Shown here piece after piece: positions 16,198 to 23,675 of a stretch of 24,201 bases of DNA. Made by a program: the position numbers and the translations under genes. How positions within the stretch are numbered: position 1 is the first letter of the stretch; every line of letters begins with the position of its first letter. Origin of the DNA: Promethearchaeota archaeon (GTDB lineage Archaea; Asgardarchaeota; Lokiarchaeia; Sigynarchaeales; SOKP01); the NCBI GenBank assembly GCA_030620005.1, contig JAUXAJ010000039.1:1-24201 (forward strand), given 5' to 3'. The notes beneath the pieces are model-generated. The model had not been told where the DNA came from. It ran no database searches and saw only the letters and a program-made list of their open reading frames with translations.

Positions 16198-16811
16198 AAT
16201 AGACGCTTTTCCGAAAAAATAAAATTCCCTTCTTTACAATCTTTCAATGATTTTTTTATTCCTATAAATTTTTTAGAATTAAGTAAAATATCTAAAGTAT
16301 CATACCAATCTTCATCAAGTAAGAATTTTTGTCTTGGTGTTTTTATTTTTTTAGGATTGATTATTACCTCATAATCTTTATAGAGATCAAAGGGTTTTTT
16401 TGCAAAACCAATTGAGCTTAAAGAATAGATATGTTTAGCAATATCATCCCCATTCATTTCGCCAAAATTTTCGATAATATCATCAAGAGTGTTAAAAAGC
16501 CAATTAAATTCTTGAAAAAGATCTTCAATTTCGTACAAAATTCCTTTTGTGGTTGATGTTGACCAATATCTATTTGAATGTTTTATATAACTGTTAAAAG
16601 ATAAGTTCTCTAATTGCCGTCTAATAGCGTCGCTATAAGGACCCATCGGGTATTTCTTCATTACATAAAGAGGTCCTACAGAGTTGTTTTGAAGTAATTC
16701 TTCTTCAAGTAAGAAAAAAATTTTTGCTATTTTTTTTCTTTCCCCACCCGTTTTAAGATTTCCTAAAATGTATAGATCTAAAACAAGATTTTCATAATTT
16801 ACTTTTGTCAT
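16194..16811 (-). CDS. GPYS-motif (Panacea-like/winged-helix) protein
   Basis: A 205-residue soluble protein. The N-terminal 80 residues (LDLYILGNL ... KKYPMGPYSDAIRRQLENL) resemble the N-terminal domain of the 371-residue nuclease fusion 540 bases upstream on the same strand: a helical start, the (K)Y-x-GPYS motif (MGPYS at 56-60 here), then a helix ending in a short turn. This arrangement recalls the KYGP region of SocA/Panacea antitoxin-chaperone domains, but the likeness is by eye and weak. The rest is helical and unrecognised. It converges on the RelE-like gene, and the two stop codons share the bases TTAA. A 22-bp perfect palindrome lies 62-83 bases upstream of its ATG and could be an operator for self-regulation. 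Confidence 0.6.
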   Translation of the reverse strand: MTKVNYENLVLDLYILGNLKTGGERKKIAKIFFLLEEELLQNNSVGPLYVMKKYPMGPYSDAIRRQLENLSFNSYIKHSNRYWSTSTTKGILYEIEDLFQEFNWLFNTLDDIIENFGEMNGDDIAKHIYSLSSIGFAKKPFDLYKDYEVIINPKKIKTPRQKFLLDEDWYDTLDILLNSKKFIGIKKSLKDCKEGNFIFSEKRLF

Positions 16812-16872
16812 TTTATTAGCTCTAATTTATAACTGTGATTCGTATTTGCATTAGTCACTATAAATATTATTC

Positions 16873-16894
16873 TCTAAAAATTTAAATTTTTAGA
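16873..16894. promoter_or_regulatory. 22-bp perfect palindrome upstream of the 205-residue gene
   Basis: TCTAAAAATTT and its exact complement AAATTTTTAGA meet without spacer. It is 62-83 bases upstream of the ATG at 16811, just outside a minus-strand TATA-like AATATTTATAG near 16856-16868. It fits a dimeric regulator site. Confidence 0.5.
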
Positions 16895-17003
16895 TCTCAA
16901 GCAGATGTTTAAAAGTATGAACGAAACTATTAAAAATCATAATTTAATCTGAGTTTACTTAATCTTTGTACAGCTGCTGTTTTTTAATTATTACACACAT
17001 TAG

Positions 17004-17326
17004 CAGCCAAAACAACATATTAAAGAAATTGAGATTAGAATGATTATTACTTTTAATGTAATGCCTTTTGAAAGATGGCAAAATGGACTGAAAATTTACA
17101 TATTAGCTATGGCAATTTTTTAATAATTAATAGATACTCTAATAGGAGATTATTCGAAAGTCATTGATATACCATTATGGTTTATAGGAATAGAATAAAA
17201 AAAAGTCAATTTAATCTCGTATAAATAATAATCGCTGAAAAAGAATTAATAGACATTATAAGGAATGAAATTAAAAACTTCAGTCGTTTTCAGAGATTCA
17301 TAATGAAAGAGTGGAATTTTCTATAG
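17004..17326 (+). pseudogene. possible decayed coding stretch in a 538-base gap
   Basis: The gap 16812-17349 holds no intact gene. On the plus strand one frame reads 39 sense codons (17004-17120, including NVMPFERWQNGLKIY), two stops, then a further segment in the same frame (including GDYSKVIDIPLWF), a stop, and a third segment in another frame (17234-17323, including EKELIDIIRNEIKNF). The pieces look protein-like and share direction, as a gene broken by stops and a frameshift would. No family was recognised, so chance is possible. Confidence 0.3.
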
Positions 17327-17349
17327 TAAGCTTTTTTTAAATAAAATAT

Positions 17350-18465
17350 TTATTCTTTATTTAAGAATAATAAATCTAATTTTTTTCTTAACATTTCTCG
17401 AGGATCTGCTTCCGTAAATTTGAGTTTTATCATTTCAATGATATCATCATCATCAAGATTAATAATAATTTTTTCAGATTGATTGATTAGATCTTTTACC
17501 AATTTTAATGATTTATTTTGATTTTTTATCTTTCTACAAACGAGGATACCAAAATCTCCTATATATTTCGTTAATCTTCCACTAATTTGGTCAAATTCTC
17601 TATTCTCTAAATCTCCTGAGTAATTCTTACATTCAATTACTATATATGGACAATGAATTTCAAATTTGTTAATAAGATCATAAAAAAATCCAGAATTACT
17701 CACATTTCGCGCCAAAATATCGATACGCTTCCTTCCTTCATTAATTTCTTCTTCTGTTTTTATATCCTTTAAATCGTTGCTAAATAGAATTTTAAATAAA
17801 TTTGCTATATATAACTGAAATTTATACCAATCTCTCTGACCCGGCTTTAATTTTTTTAAATCATTGATTAAATCATTGGCTTTTTTTATATCGTTTGAAA
17901 GAAGTTTTTCCTGGATAAGTAAATTCCAAATTTCTTCTTTTTCATTATTTATAAACTTATTAGGCTTCCATTTTTCAAGCTCTTTAAAAACTTCTTGTTC
18001 AACTATTACTTCTTTCTTCCAAACAATAAAATGAAGTGAGGCAGCGAGCTCTATTCTTCTTGTACTTTTTAATATATCTTCAAAAAGAGTAATTATTTTA
18101 TATTGTGCTAGATCATTAAGTGTATTCCCATTTTCTGATTCAAATAAATCATTATCTCGTAAAAAGTCATTGATCTTTTTGTCATTTCCTACTATAATTT
18201 CTTTATCGAAATATTTCTCAATTTTAATTAAACCTTCTTCCTTAAAATAATCAATATAATTTTGGAGTTCAAAGCTATATGGTCCATACTTATGTTGTCT
18301 AAATTCAAATTCTAAATGGGGAACATCATAATATGTTAAGAAATAAATAAATTTATGGAATTTAGTTATCCCATTAATTCTTTTTAATTCATTTATTATT
18401 CTTAAAAGATTTATTTCCTTCAAGATCTCTAAAAAAAAAATTTCTTCTTTATTATCTAATTTCAA
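17350..18465 (-). CDS. KYGPYS domain fused to a PD-(D/E)XK nuclease domain
   Basis: A 371-residue protein in two parts. Residues about 10-90 form the domain with KYGPYS (59-64) and a following helix-turn (YIDYFKEEGLIKIEKY) shared with the 205-residue neighbour. Residues about 205-315 look like a restriction-endonuclease fold: PGQRDWYKFQ and a helix (NLFKILFS), RKRIDIL with D249, VIECK with E278 and K280, then GRLTKYIGDFGILVC. D249 with E278-x-K280 is the D...ExK metal-binding signature of Mrr-like and related nucleases. The predicted role is DNA cleavage, plausibly in defence. It starts at TTG (18465), the only start codon after an upstream stop. No methyltransferase is nearby, so it is not an ordinary type II system. 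Confidence 0.65.
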   Translation of the reverse strand: MKLDNKEEIFFLEILKEINLLRIINELKRINGITKFHKFIYFLTYYDVPHLEFEFRQHKYGPYSFELQNYIDYFKEEGLIKIEKYFDKEIIVGNDKKINDFLRDNDLFESENGNTLNDLAQYKIITLFEDILKSTRRIELAASLHFIVWKKEVIVEQEVFKELEKWKPNKFINNEKEEIWNLLIQEKLLSNDIKKANDLINDLKKLKPGQRDWYKFQLYIANLFKILFSNDLKDIKTEEEINEGRKRIDILARNVSNSGFFYDLINKFEIHCPYIVIECKNYSGDLENREFDQISGRLTKYIGDFGILVCRKIKNQNKSLKLVKDLINQSEKIIINLDDDDIIEMIKLKFTEADPREMLRKKLDLLFLNKE

Positions 18466-18609
18466 ACTTAATATTTAAAACAAAAGAGTATATGAAATTT
18501 CAAAATTCTATTTTAATTTAAATTTAATGTGAATTTATGAATAAAAAAATAAGCTTGAGAAAAAATATCCTAGTGTCATATTTGCCGATCATCAAGGATT
18601 TTTGTAAGG

Positions 18610-18936
18610 ATGGATGGAATGAAGAAGGGAGGATTCCTTTTTGCTTTTGACGAGTTTGGAGCAATTTCCATGGAAGACATCATTGTTCCAATTGGCAGTA
18701 AAATTGTCAGACCTTATTCTTTAATAGATTCTTTAAATTTTCCCAACGAAGAAGCATACAACAAATTAAAGTCAAAATGGAACTTAAAAATAAAGAGATG
18801 GAACGATGATTTACTTGTTCCAAAGATTCATCGTTATGTATTTTCAAGGGACCTAAAATCGATGCACGACAAATTAAAACTCTTGCCCGAACTCAACGAG
18901 GCTAAATTCAGTTTTGGATCCATGGGAAATAGTTAA
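18610..18936 (+). CDS. small unrecognised protein
   Basis: 108 codons from ATG (an alternative ATG is three codons later). It opens GGFLFAFDEFGAISMEDIIVP, a beta-strand-like hydrophobic stretch, followed by a charged helical region (residues about 40-65) and a polar tail. It has no membrane helix or metal motif. I do not recognise it. It is divergent from the nuclease-fusion gene (144 bases apart) and convergent with the LRR gene (26 bases apart). It is the longest frame in this stretch and has ordinary codon use for the window, so it is probably real. Confidence 0.5.
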   Translation: MDGMKKGGFLFAFDEFGAISMEDIIVPIGSKIVRPYSLIDSLNFPNEEAYNKLKSKWNLKIKRWNDDLLVPKIHRYVFSRDLKSMHDKLKLLPELNEAKFSFGSMGNS

Positions 18937-18962
18937 TTTTTAAGTTGTTAATTTTTAAGTTT

Positions 18963-20408
18963 TTAAGAAAGATCAATAGGTTTAATAGGGTTTCCTAACA
19001 AATCCAGATAATTTAGTCGTTTTAGGTTTTCGGCACCATCTTTTTTATCGATCCTATTGAACGATAGATCCAAGTGCGTTAAATTTTCAAGCTTGCCAAG
19101 TCCTTTTATTGTTTGTATCATATTATTTGATAGATTCAAGTACTCCAAGTTTTTCAACTTGTTTAATCCCTCAATTTCTTTTATTCTATTGTAGCTTAAA
19201 TCTAAGTTTTTTAAATTCTTTAGTTCATCCAATCCCTCAATTCTTTCTATTTTATTCTGGCTTAAATTTAAGTATTCTAAATTCTTTAGTTCGTCCAATC
19301 CCTCAATTCTTTCTATTTTATTCCTGTTTAATAAAAGGGATTTCAATTCTCCTACGCTTTTTAAACCCTCAATCTTTTCTATTTCGTTTTGATCTAATCT
19401 CAAATAATTTAAATAGCGTAAACTTTCTAACCCCTTAATTTCCTTTATTTTACTTAATCCAAGTATCAATTCCTTTAAGTCACTCAGACTTTTTAGCCCT
19501 TCTATTTCCTCAATTTGATTTCCGTGTAGGTCCAAGACATCTAAGTCAACTAACATTTCAAGTCCTTCTATCTTTTTAATTTTTTGATGCCGCAAACACA
19601 TCTTTCTTAAACTTACTAACTTTTTCAGATTAATTATTTCGGGGATTCTCTCAACCATATTTTCGAAGATGTAAATTTCTAATACGCCTTCTTTGACAAA
19701 AATTATCTTACCATCGTATTCCACATATTCCAAACTTGATGCCAATCCATTATTCAAGATTTTTAAAAAATTATAAAGCTTTGCCTTTGGCACGTATTTT
19801 TCTTCAATATATGGAGGGGTTGTTAATACCTCTAAAATGACCTTTTCCAACAATTTTTTAATTTTTTCACCCAAATTTACAGTCAAAGATTCGAGTTGTT
19901 CCAGCGAAAGATAACTTACATATCCCTGTTTTAACAAATATAAGGTCACTGGTTCGAAACCCGAAATAAATCGTCTTCCAATCTCTTCTTTGAATGCCTT
20001 TTCAGCTCTTTGATCTCCTGCTTTATAGAGTTTTTTCAAAAGAGGGAACGCAATGTTACTATGAAGTAATTCTGTATTGTAATTATATATCGAAAAAGCA
20101 TCCAAAGCCGAACAATGTGCCTTAAACTCCTCTTCTGGCAATATATTAAAGTAAAAAGGTCCTGATTCTTCTGATTCCTCCAATTCATGACTATACTGCT
20201 CTGCTTTTTCGTCTATCGAAGTGAACTGCATTTCTTCAATAACATTCTTAACTTGTTCTTGGCAGTCCGACACATCGTCTCTTATTATCTCATCGATTAA
20301 CAAGTATTTACACTGTCTAAACCGCTCTCTTCCAACATATATTACGGTTTCTTTTCCTTCTAACCTTAATTTTAAGTACTCGTTAATTTGGTATTCCTTT
20401 ATTGGCAT
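18963..20408 (-). CDS. Lokiarchaeal-type leucine-rich-repeat protein (SDS22-like repeats)
   Basis: A 481-residue protein. Residues 1-170 are an N-terminal domain (YLKLRLEGKETVIYV, FRQCKYLLI at 30-38, EEEFKAHCS at 92-100, LLHSNIAFPLLKKL at 114-127) that I know as a recurring module in front of LRRs in Lokiarchaeal proteins. From about 245 to the end there are about ten 22-residue repeats of the SDS22 type (LxxLxxLxLxxNxIxxIEGL), which fold into a curved solenoid for protein binding. Repeats at 363-384 and 385-406 are nearly identical, a recent unit duplication. No signal peptide or membrane helix, so it is likely a cytoplasmic scaffold or regulator. The partner is unknown. Confidence 0.85.
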   Translation of the reverse strand: MPIKEYQINEYLKLRLEGKETVIYVGRERFRQCKYLLIDEIIRDDVSDCQEQVKNVIEEMQFTSIDEKAEQYSHELEESEESGPFYFNILPEEEFKAHCSALDAFSIYNYNTELLHSNIAFPLLKKLYKAGDQRAEKAFKEEIGRRFISGFEPVTLYLLKQGYVSYLSLEQLESLTVNLGEKIKKLLEKVILEVLTTPPYIEEKYVPKAKLYNFLKILNNGLASSLEYVEYDGKIIFVKEGVLEIYIFENMVERIPEIINLKKLVSLRKMCLRHQKIKKIEGLEMLVDLDVLDLHGNQIEEIEGLKSLSDLKELILGLSKIKEIKGLESLRYLNYLRLDQNEIEKIEGLKSVGELKSLLLNRNKIERIEGLDELKNLEYLNLSQNKIERIEGLDELKNLKNLDLSYNRIKEIEGLNKLKNLEYLNLSNNMIQTIKGLGKLENLTHLDLSFNRIDKKDGAENLKRLNYLDLLGNPIKPIDLS

Positions 20409-20468
20409 ATAATTCTAATAAATTAATGTTTATATGAATATTAAAAAATATTCTTTTTATAATCACTA

Positions 20469-20531
20469 TTTGATGCTTTCACAATCGCATATATATTTAA
20501 TAACATCATGAAATCTCAAAATAATTTAAGA
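20469..20531 (+). repeat. dispersed 63-bp segment, copy B (ogg promoter region)
   Basis: The second copy of the segment at 15315-15377, ending 20 bases before the ogg ATG. Its TATA-like ATATATTTAA (20491-20500) is placed to start transcription near 20520, where the small inverted repeat (imperfect in this copy) lies. It is therefore a plausible shared promoter plus operator. Confidence 0.75.
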
Positions 20532-20551
20532 CATAGTTAATTTCATTAAGA

Positions 20552-21178
20552 ATGAAAGAATTGATAAAACTAATTGAAGCACTTAAAAATAGCGAAATCA
20601 TAGATATAGTGGATACTCGAATAAATGAATTCAGCGAAATAAAGAGAAAGTCAGCAGATGATATCTTTAAAGAGCTATGCTTCTGTATAATGACAGCAAA
20701 CTGTGCGGCAGCAAAATGTATAGAAATACACGAAAAAATCAATCATGGATTTTTAAGTTTATCTGAAATCGAGTTAATTAAAAAATTTAAAGAGCTTAAG
20801 TATAGATTTCCAAGTGTTCGCGCGAAATATGTAGTCGAAGCAAGGGAATATAAAAACGAGATAGAAAAAAAAGTTAAATCTCATGACGATGGTAATGAAT
20901 TAAGAGACTGGATCGTTAAAAACATAAAGGGGATTGGATATAAAGAAGGGAGTCATTTTCTTAGAAATATTGGATTTAAAAATTACGCAATAATTGATTT
21001 TCACGTGATTGATTTGTTGGTAAAACAAGACTTAATCGTTAAACCAAAAACATTAACAAGAAAAAAATATCTGGAAATTGAGGGCTTATTAAAAAATTTA
21101 GGAAGAAAATTAGATCTTAATCTGGCAGAACTTGATTTATTTTTATGGTTTCTTGAGACAGGAAAAATCTTGAAGTAA
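20552..21178 (+). CDS. ogg: 8-oxoguanine DNA glycosylase/AP lyase, archaeal Ogg2 type
   Basis: A 208-residue, all-helical protein of the same length as the characterised Ogg2 of Methanocaldococcus. The helix-hairpin-helix reads IKGIGYKEGSHFLRNIG (125-141), where K131 is the expected Schiff-base lysine, followed by IIDFH with D149 as the conserved acidic residue 18 residues later. The N-terminal half (CFCIMTANCAA) is also typical. The enzyme removes 8-oxoguanine from DNA and nicks the backbone by beta-elimination. The family lacks a [4Fe-4S] cluster, and none is seen here. The promoter lies in a 63-bp repeat also present at 15.3 kb. The LRR gene is divergent. Confidence 0.92.
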   Translation: MKELIKLIEALKNSEIIDIVDTRINEFSEIKRKSADDIFKELCFCIMTANCAAAKCIEIHEKINHGFLSLSEIELIKKFKELKYRFPSVRAKYVVEAREYKNEIEKKVKSHDDGNELRDWIVKNIKGIGYKEGSHFLRNIGFKNYAIIDFHVIDLLVKQDLIVKPKTLTRKKYLEIEGLLKNLGRKLDLNLAELDLFLWFLETGKILK

Positions 21179-21278
21179 ATCACCAAGTATTTTTGTGTGA
21201 AATTTAACACTAACTTTTATTTGCTATCAAAAATTTTTACATTACAACAAAAAAAAATAAATTTTTTGAAGAAAAATC

Positions 21279-22217
21279 ATGAAAATAGAAAAATCTAGTC
21301 AAGAACTAGAAAACGAAGTAATTTACTCGGGCCTCTGCATTCATTGCGGAAGCTGTAACGCTTTCTGTCCGCACATGGATTTTGACGAGAAAACTGGCGA
21401 AGCTTATGTGGTTGATGAGTGCGCCGAGACAATAGGTTTATGCTATAACGCTTGTCCGCGAAGCTTTCTTCCCATAAGTGAGATTGAACAAAAATTATAT
21501 GGTAAAACTCGCGTTGATTTAGCCATGGGCGTTTATAACGATATCATTCAAGTTAAATCGAATAATAATGATGAAATTTTATTTAATCTCGTTTTAGCGG
21601 CTTTTGATGAAGGAATCGTCAAATACATGGTTTTAAGCGAGGTAAAAAGCAAGAAACCTCCAGTAGCTTTTCCTGTAATTGTTGATAGTGCCCAAGATGC
21701 AAAGAAATACATTCCTAAAGCGACAATGGATAACGCAGGACCATTAATCACGGGTATTGGTAAAGCATATAAGGATTATAAGAAAAATGTTGGAATAATT
21801 GCTAATCCATGTCATTTACAAGGCTTGGCCAAGATTCTGACCTCGGACTTCAATACTGGTGCTGAAATAACTTCATTAATGATCGCTTATTGCTGTTCCT
21901 CGGGAGGCATGACGGGTTGTAAGTATTGTACAGATTTCGCTGGTGAATTTAGTGATATTTCTTATTCCCCGTGGGGTGCTCCAAAACCTGAAGCCTTGTT
22001 AATTATTAGAACAGAAGTCGGTCAAAAAGTAGTGGATGCAGCGATAAAGAAGAAATTAATCACTGTAAGTAATCCGAAACCAGATCTTAGCGAAATGAAA
22101 AAATTTCTTAATAGAAAACGTAAAAAAAATTTCTTAACCCTTTTAGGAAAGGATTTAGTTTCTGCCAATTATTTAAAGTTAAATGTGGACGAGTTAAAAG
22201 ATATACTCAAGGAATAA
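21279..22217 (+). CDS. FrhB/FdhB-family coenzyme F420 iron-sulfur flavoprotein
   Basis: A 312-residue protein. The N-terminus has a [4Fe-4S] motif CIHCGSCNAFCP (C20, C23, C26, C30) and a second cysteine set C48, C55, C59 in GLCYNACPR. The middle contains NPCHLQGL, and the later part CKYCTDFAGEFSDIS followed by a GAPKPEALLIIRT segment, the hallmarks of the FrhB/FdhB beta-subunit family that binds FAD and exchanges electrons with F420. It may be a stand-alone F420-dependent oxidoreductase or a subunit for a partner encoded elsewhere; no hydrogenase, formate dehydrogenase or heterodisulfide reductase gene is adjacent. Consistent with mch in the same window, it suggests F420/H4MPT metabolism. ATG at 21279; no strong Shine-Dalgarno. 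Confidence 0.87.
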   Translation: MKIEKSSQELENEVIYSGLCIHCGSCNAFCPHMDFDEKTGEAYVVDECAETIGLCYNACPRSFLPISEIEQKLYGKTRVDLAMGVYNDIIQVKSNNNDEILFNLVLAAFDEGIVKYMVLSEVKSKKPPVAFPVIVDSAQDAKKYIPKATMDNAGPLITGIGKAYKDYKKNVGIIANPCHLQGLAKILTSDFNTGAEITSLMIAYCCSSGGMTGCKYCTDFAGEFSDISYSPWGAPKPEALLIIRTEVGQKVVDAAIKKKLITVSNPKPDLSEMKKFLNRKRKKNFLTLLGKDLVSANYLKLNVDELKDILKE

Positions 22218-22338
22218 TAGCAAGAAATCCAAATTTTCATTTTTTTCATTATTTTTCTTTTCTGAAATTATAGTCCATTTTTTTTCTCCTTCAGTGCCGG
22301 ACAAGCGCGGAAAGGATAATTGCTCAACAAATTCTTTA

Positions 22339-22482
22339 CTATAGGACTGAATTTGGAGAATTATTTATAACAATATTATACCATTCATTTAAATTTTTGA
22401 AACTTGAATATCTCGTAATGTCGTAACAAATCAAACATCCTTGGACGTCAGTAGAATATTTAGGTAGGAAAAATCTAAAATT
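22339..22482 (-). pseudogene. relic of a Ras/Rab-like small GTPase (central part only)
   Basis: Within the gap 22218-22514 the minus strand has a 47-codon open stretch, bounded by stops, reading RFFLPKYSTDVQGCLICYDIT, with SSFKNLNEWYNIV a few residues on. This is the segment just after the G3 motif of Rab/Arf-like GTPases (fly...vqGxilvyDiT...SFxnlxxW). It stops in frame just before where the NKxD motif would come. A second frame continues with SKEFVEQL, as GTPases often have after NKxD. The P-loop and NKxD are absent, so it cannot be a working GTPase. The gene ending at 22515 leaves no room for the N-terminus. Confidence 0.6.
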
Positions 22483-22514
22483 TTAAATTTATTTCATCTC
22501 AATTAAATGCTTAA

Positions 22515-23387
22515 TTATTCATTCATTATGGTTCGAAGATTTTCAATTATCTTAATTTGAACGCTTTTTGGCAACTTTTCAAGTGCTTTATTTAATTTCC
22601 CCTCACTTAAATCTTTAATATCCCTATAAATTACTGTTAAAAAACAGGTCGTTAATGCTGGAGGAGTAATTAACATGCCATAAATAATTAATGAGAGTAA
22701 TATTGGCTCTGAGTCTTCCATCCCCGTCCCAGGTAAATTGTATTGAAATTCGATACCTGTAAAGAGCTCATAATGCAACAATACTGCAAAAACCACGTTT
22801 ATAATGTTAATGGATAAGAAGACTGCAAAGTTAATGATAGAAATTTTTTTATAAGTTTTTATTTTAAGGAGAGATATGACGCGATCTAAGTCTTTAAATT
22901 GTAATGAATCGCGTTTATTGGTTGTTGTGTGTTCATTTTCATTGATATTTAGCTCTATTCTACTATATTTCCATAGGTCGATGAATAGCCAAAAAAAACT
23001 AAAACTGTAGATGAAGATAAAAATCAAGATGAAATAGAATATATAATCGTCTATTAATTGAGGATGATAAAGACTTTCAGCTCCTAGCCAGAAAATCAGG
23101 ATTAATAAAAATATTGCGCAGAAATTTAATCTGGTGGCATTTTTATCTTCCAAACCGAAAGGTTTAAAAATTATAGGTTTACCCGAAAATTCGATTCTAT
23201 GCTTCCCCGTGTCTAATATTCTAAAAAAAAGGGAAAAGGCAAATGCAATTAGCGGAAATAGTAAAAATAAAATGGTTTCCCACATTTGTCCCATGACTAA
23301 GATATAAATGAAACTAAACAAAATTAAATCTCGTAATAAACTCTCAGAAATTAGATCCTTTAAGGATAAAGAATTATTTTCACTCAT
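22515..23387 (-). CDS. multi-pass membrane protein, unknown function
   Basis: A 290-residue protein with six predicted membrane segments (about 17-33, 36-53, 86-104, 113-135, 178-201, 226-248) and charged ends. A hydrophilic loop between about 137 and 172 carries several acidic and basic residues. The C-terminal 40 residues are helical and charged (DLSEGKLNKALEKLPKSVQ). No transporter, enzyme or receptor motif was identified. The ATG at 23387 is first in frame. The upstream region, shared with the divergent helicase, carries a 14-bp perfect palindrome. Confidence 0.68.
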   Translation of the reverse strand: MSENNSLSLKDLISESLLRDLILFSFIYILVMGQMWETILFLLFPLIAFAFSLFFRILDTGKHRIEFSGKPIIFKPFGLEDKNATRLNFCAIFLLILIFWLGAESLYHPQLIDDYIFYFILIFIFIYSFSFFWLFIDLWKYSRIELNINENEHTTTNKRDSLQFKDLDRVISLLKIKTYKKISIINFAVFLSINIINVVFAVLLHYELFTGIEFQYNLPGTGMEDSEPILLSLIIYGMLITPPALTTCFLTVIYRDIKDLSEGKLNKALEKLPKSVQIKIIENLRTIMNE

Positions 23388-23554
23388 TTTTTTTATTAAA
23401 ACATTCTTAATAATTAAATTTTTATACTTTAATAATGATTTTTACAAATAAATTTATCAAAATGTTAGTTAAAATTCATCATGTTATAAGGCTTGTTTTG
23501 AAACATCAAAATAATCTTTTTAAAAGATATATTTAAGTCATGTTGTTATCGTCT

Positions 23555-23568
23555 CTTACGATCGTAAG
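23555..23568. promoter_or_regulatory. 14-bp perfect palindrome near a putative transcription start
   Basis: CTTACGATCGTAAG sits about 25 bases downstream of a TATA-like GATATATTTAA (23526-23536), the place where a plus-strand transcript would begin. It is relatively GC-rich for the surroundings. It could be an operator for the divergent helicase/membrane-protein pair. Confidence 0.4.
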
Positions 23569-23675
23569 CTAATACCACACGATTTAACGGTTAATAAATA
23601 AATTTTAATAGTCCTTACTAATTTTAATAGTTATTACCTATCATAATATATTAAAATTGGTTTTGGTGAAACTGA

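Noticed and set aside
17004..17326. Insertion sequence between the two GPYS genes
   Set aside because: No terminal inverted repeats, target duplication or recognisable transposase motif was found. Kept only as a possible decayed gene.
19109..19438. 109-codon plus-strand ORF with repeats (IPQFFLFYS)
   Set aside because: It is the antisense reading of the LRR repeats. The periodicity is inherited from the real gene.
19945..19965. tRNA-like GGTTCGAAACC motif
   Set aside because: It lies inside the LRR coding sequence, and no acceptor or anticodon stems surround it.
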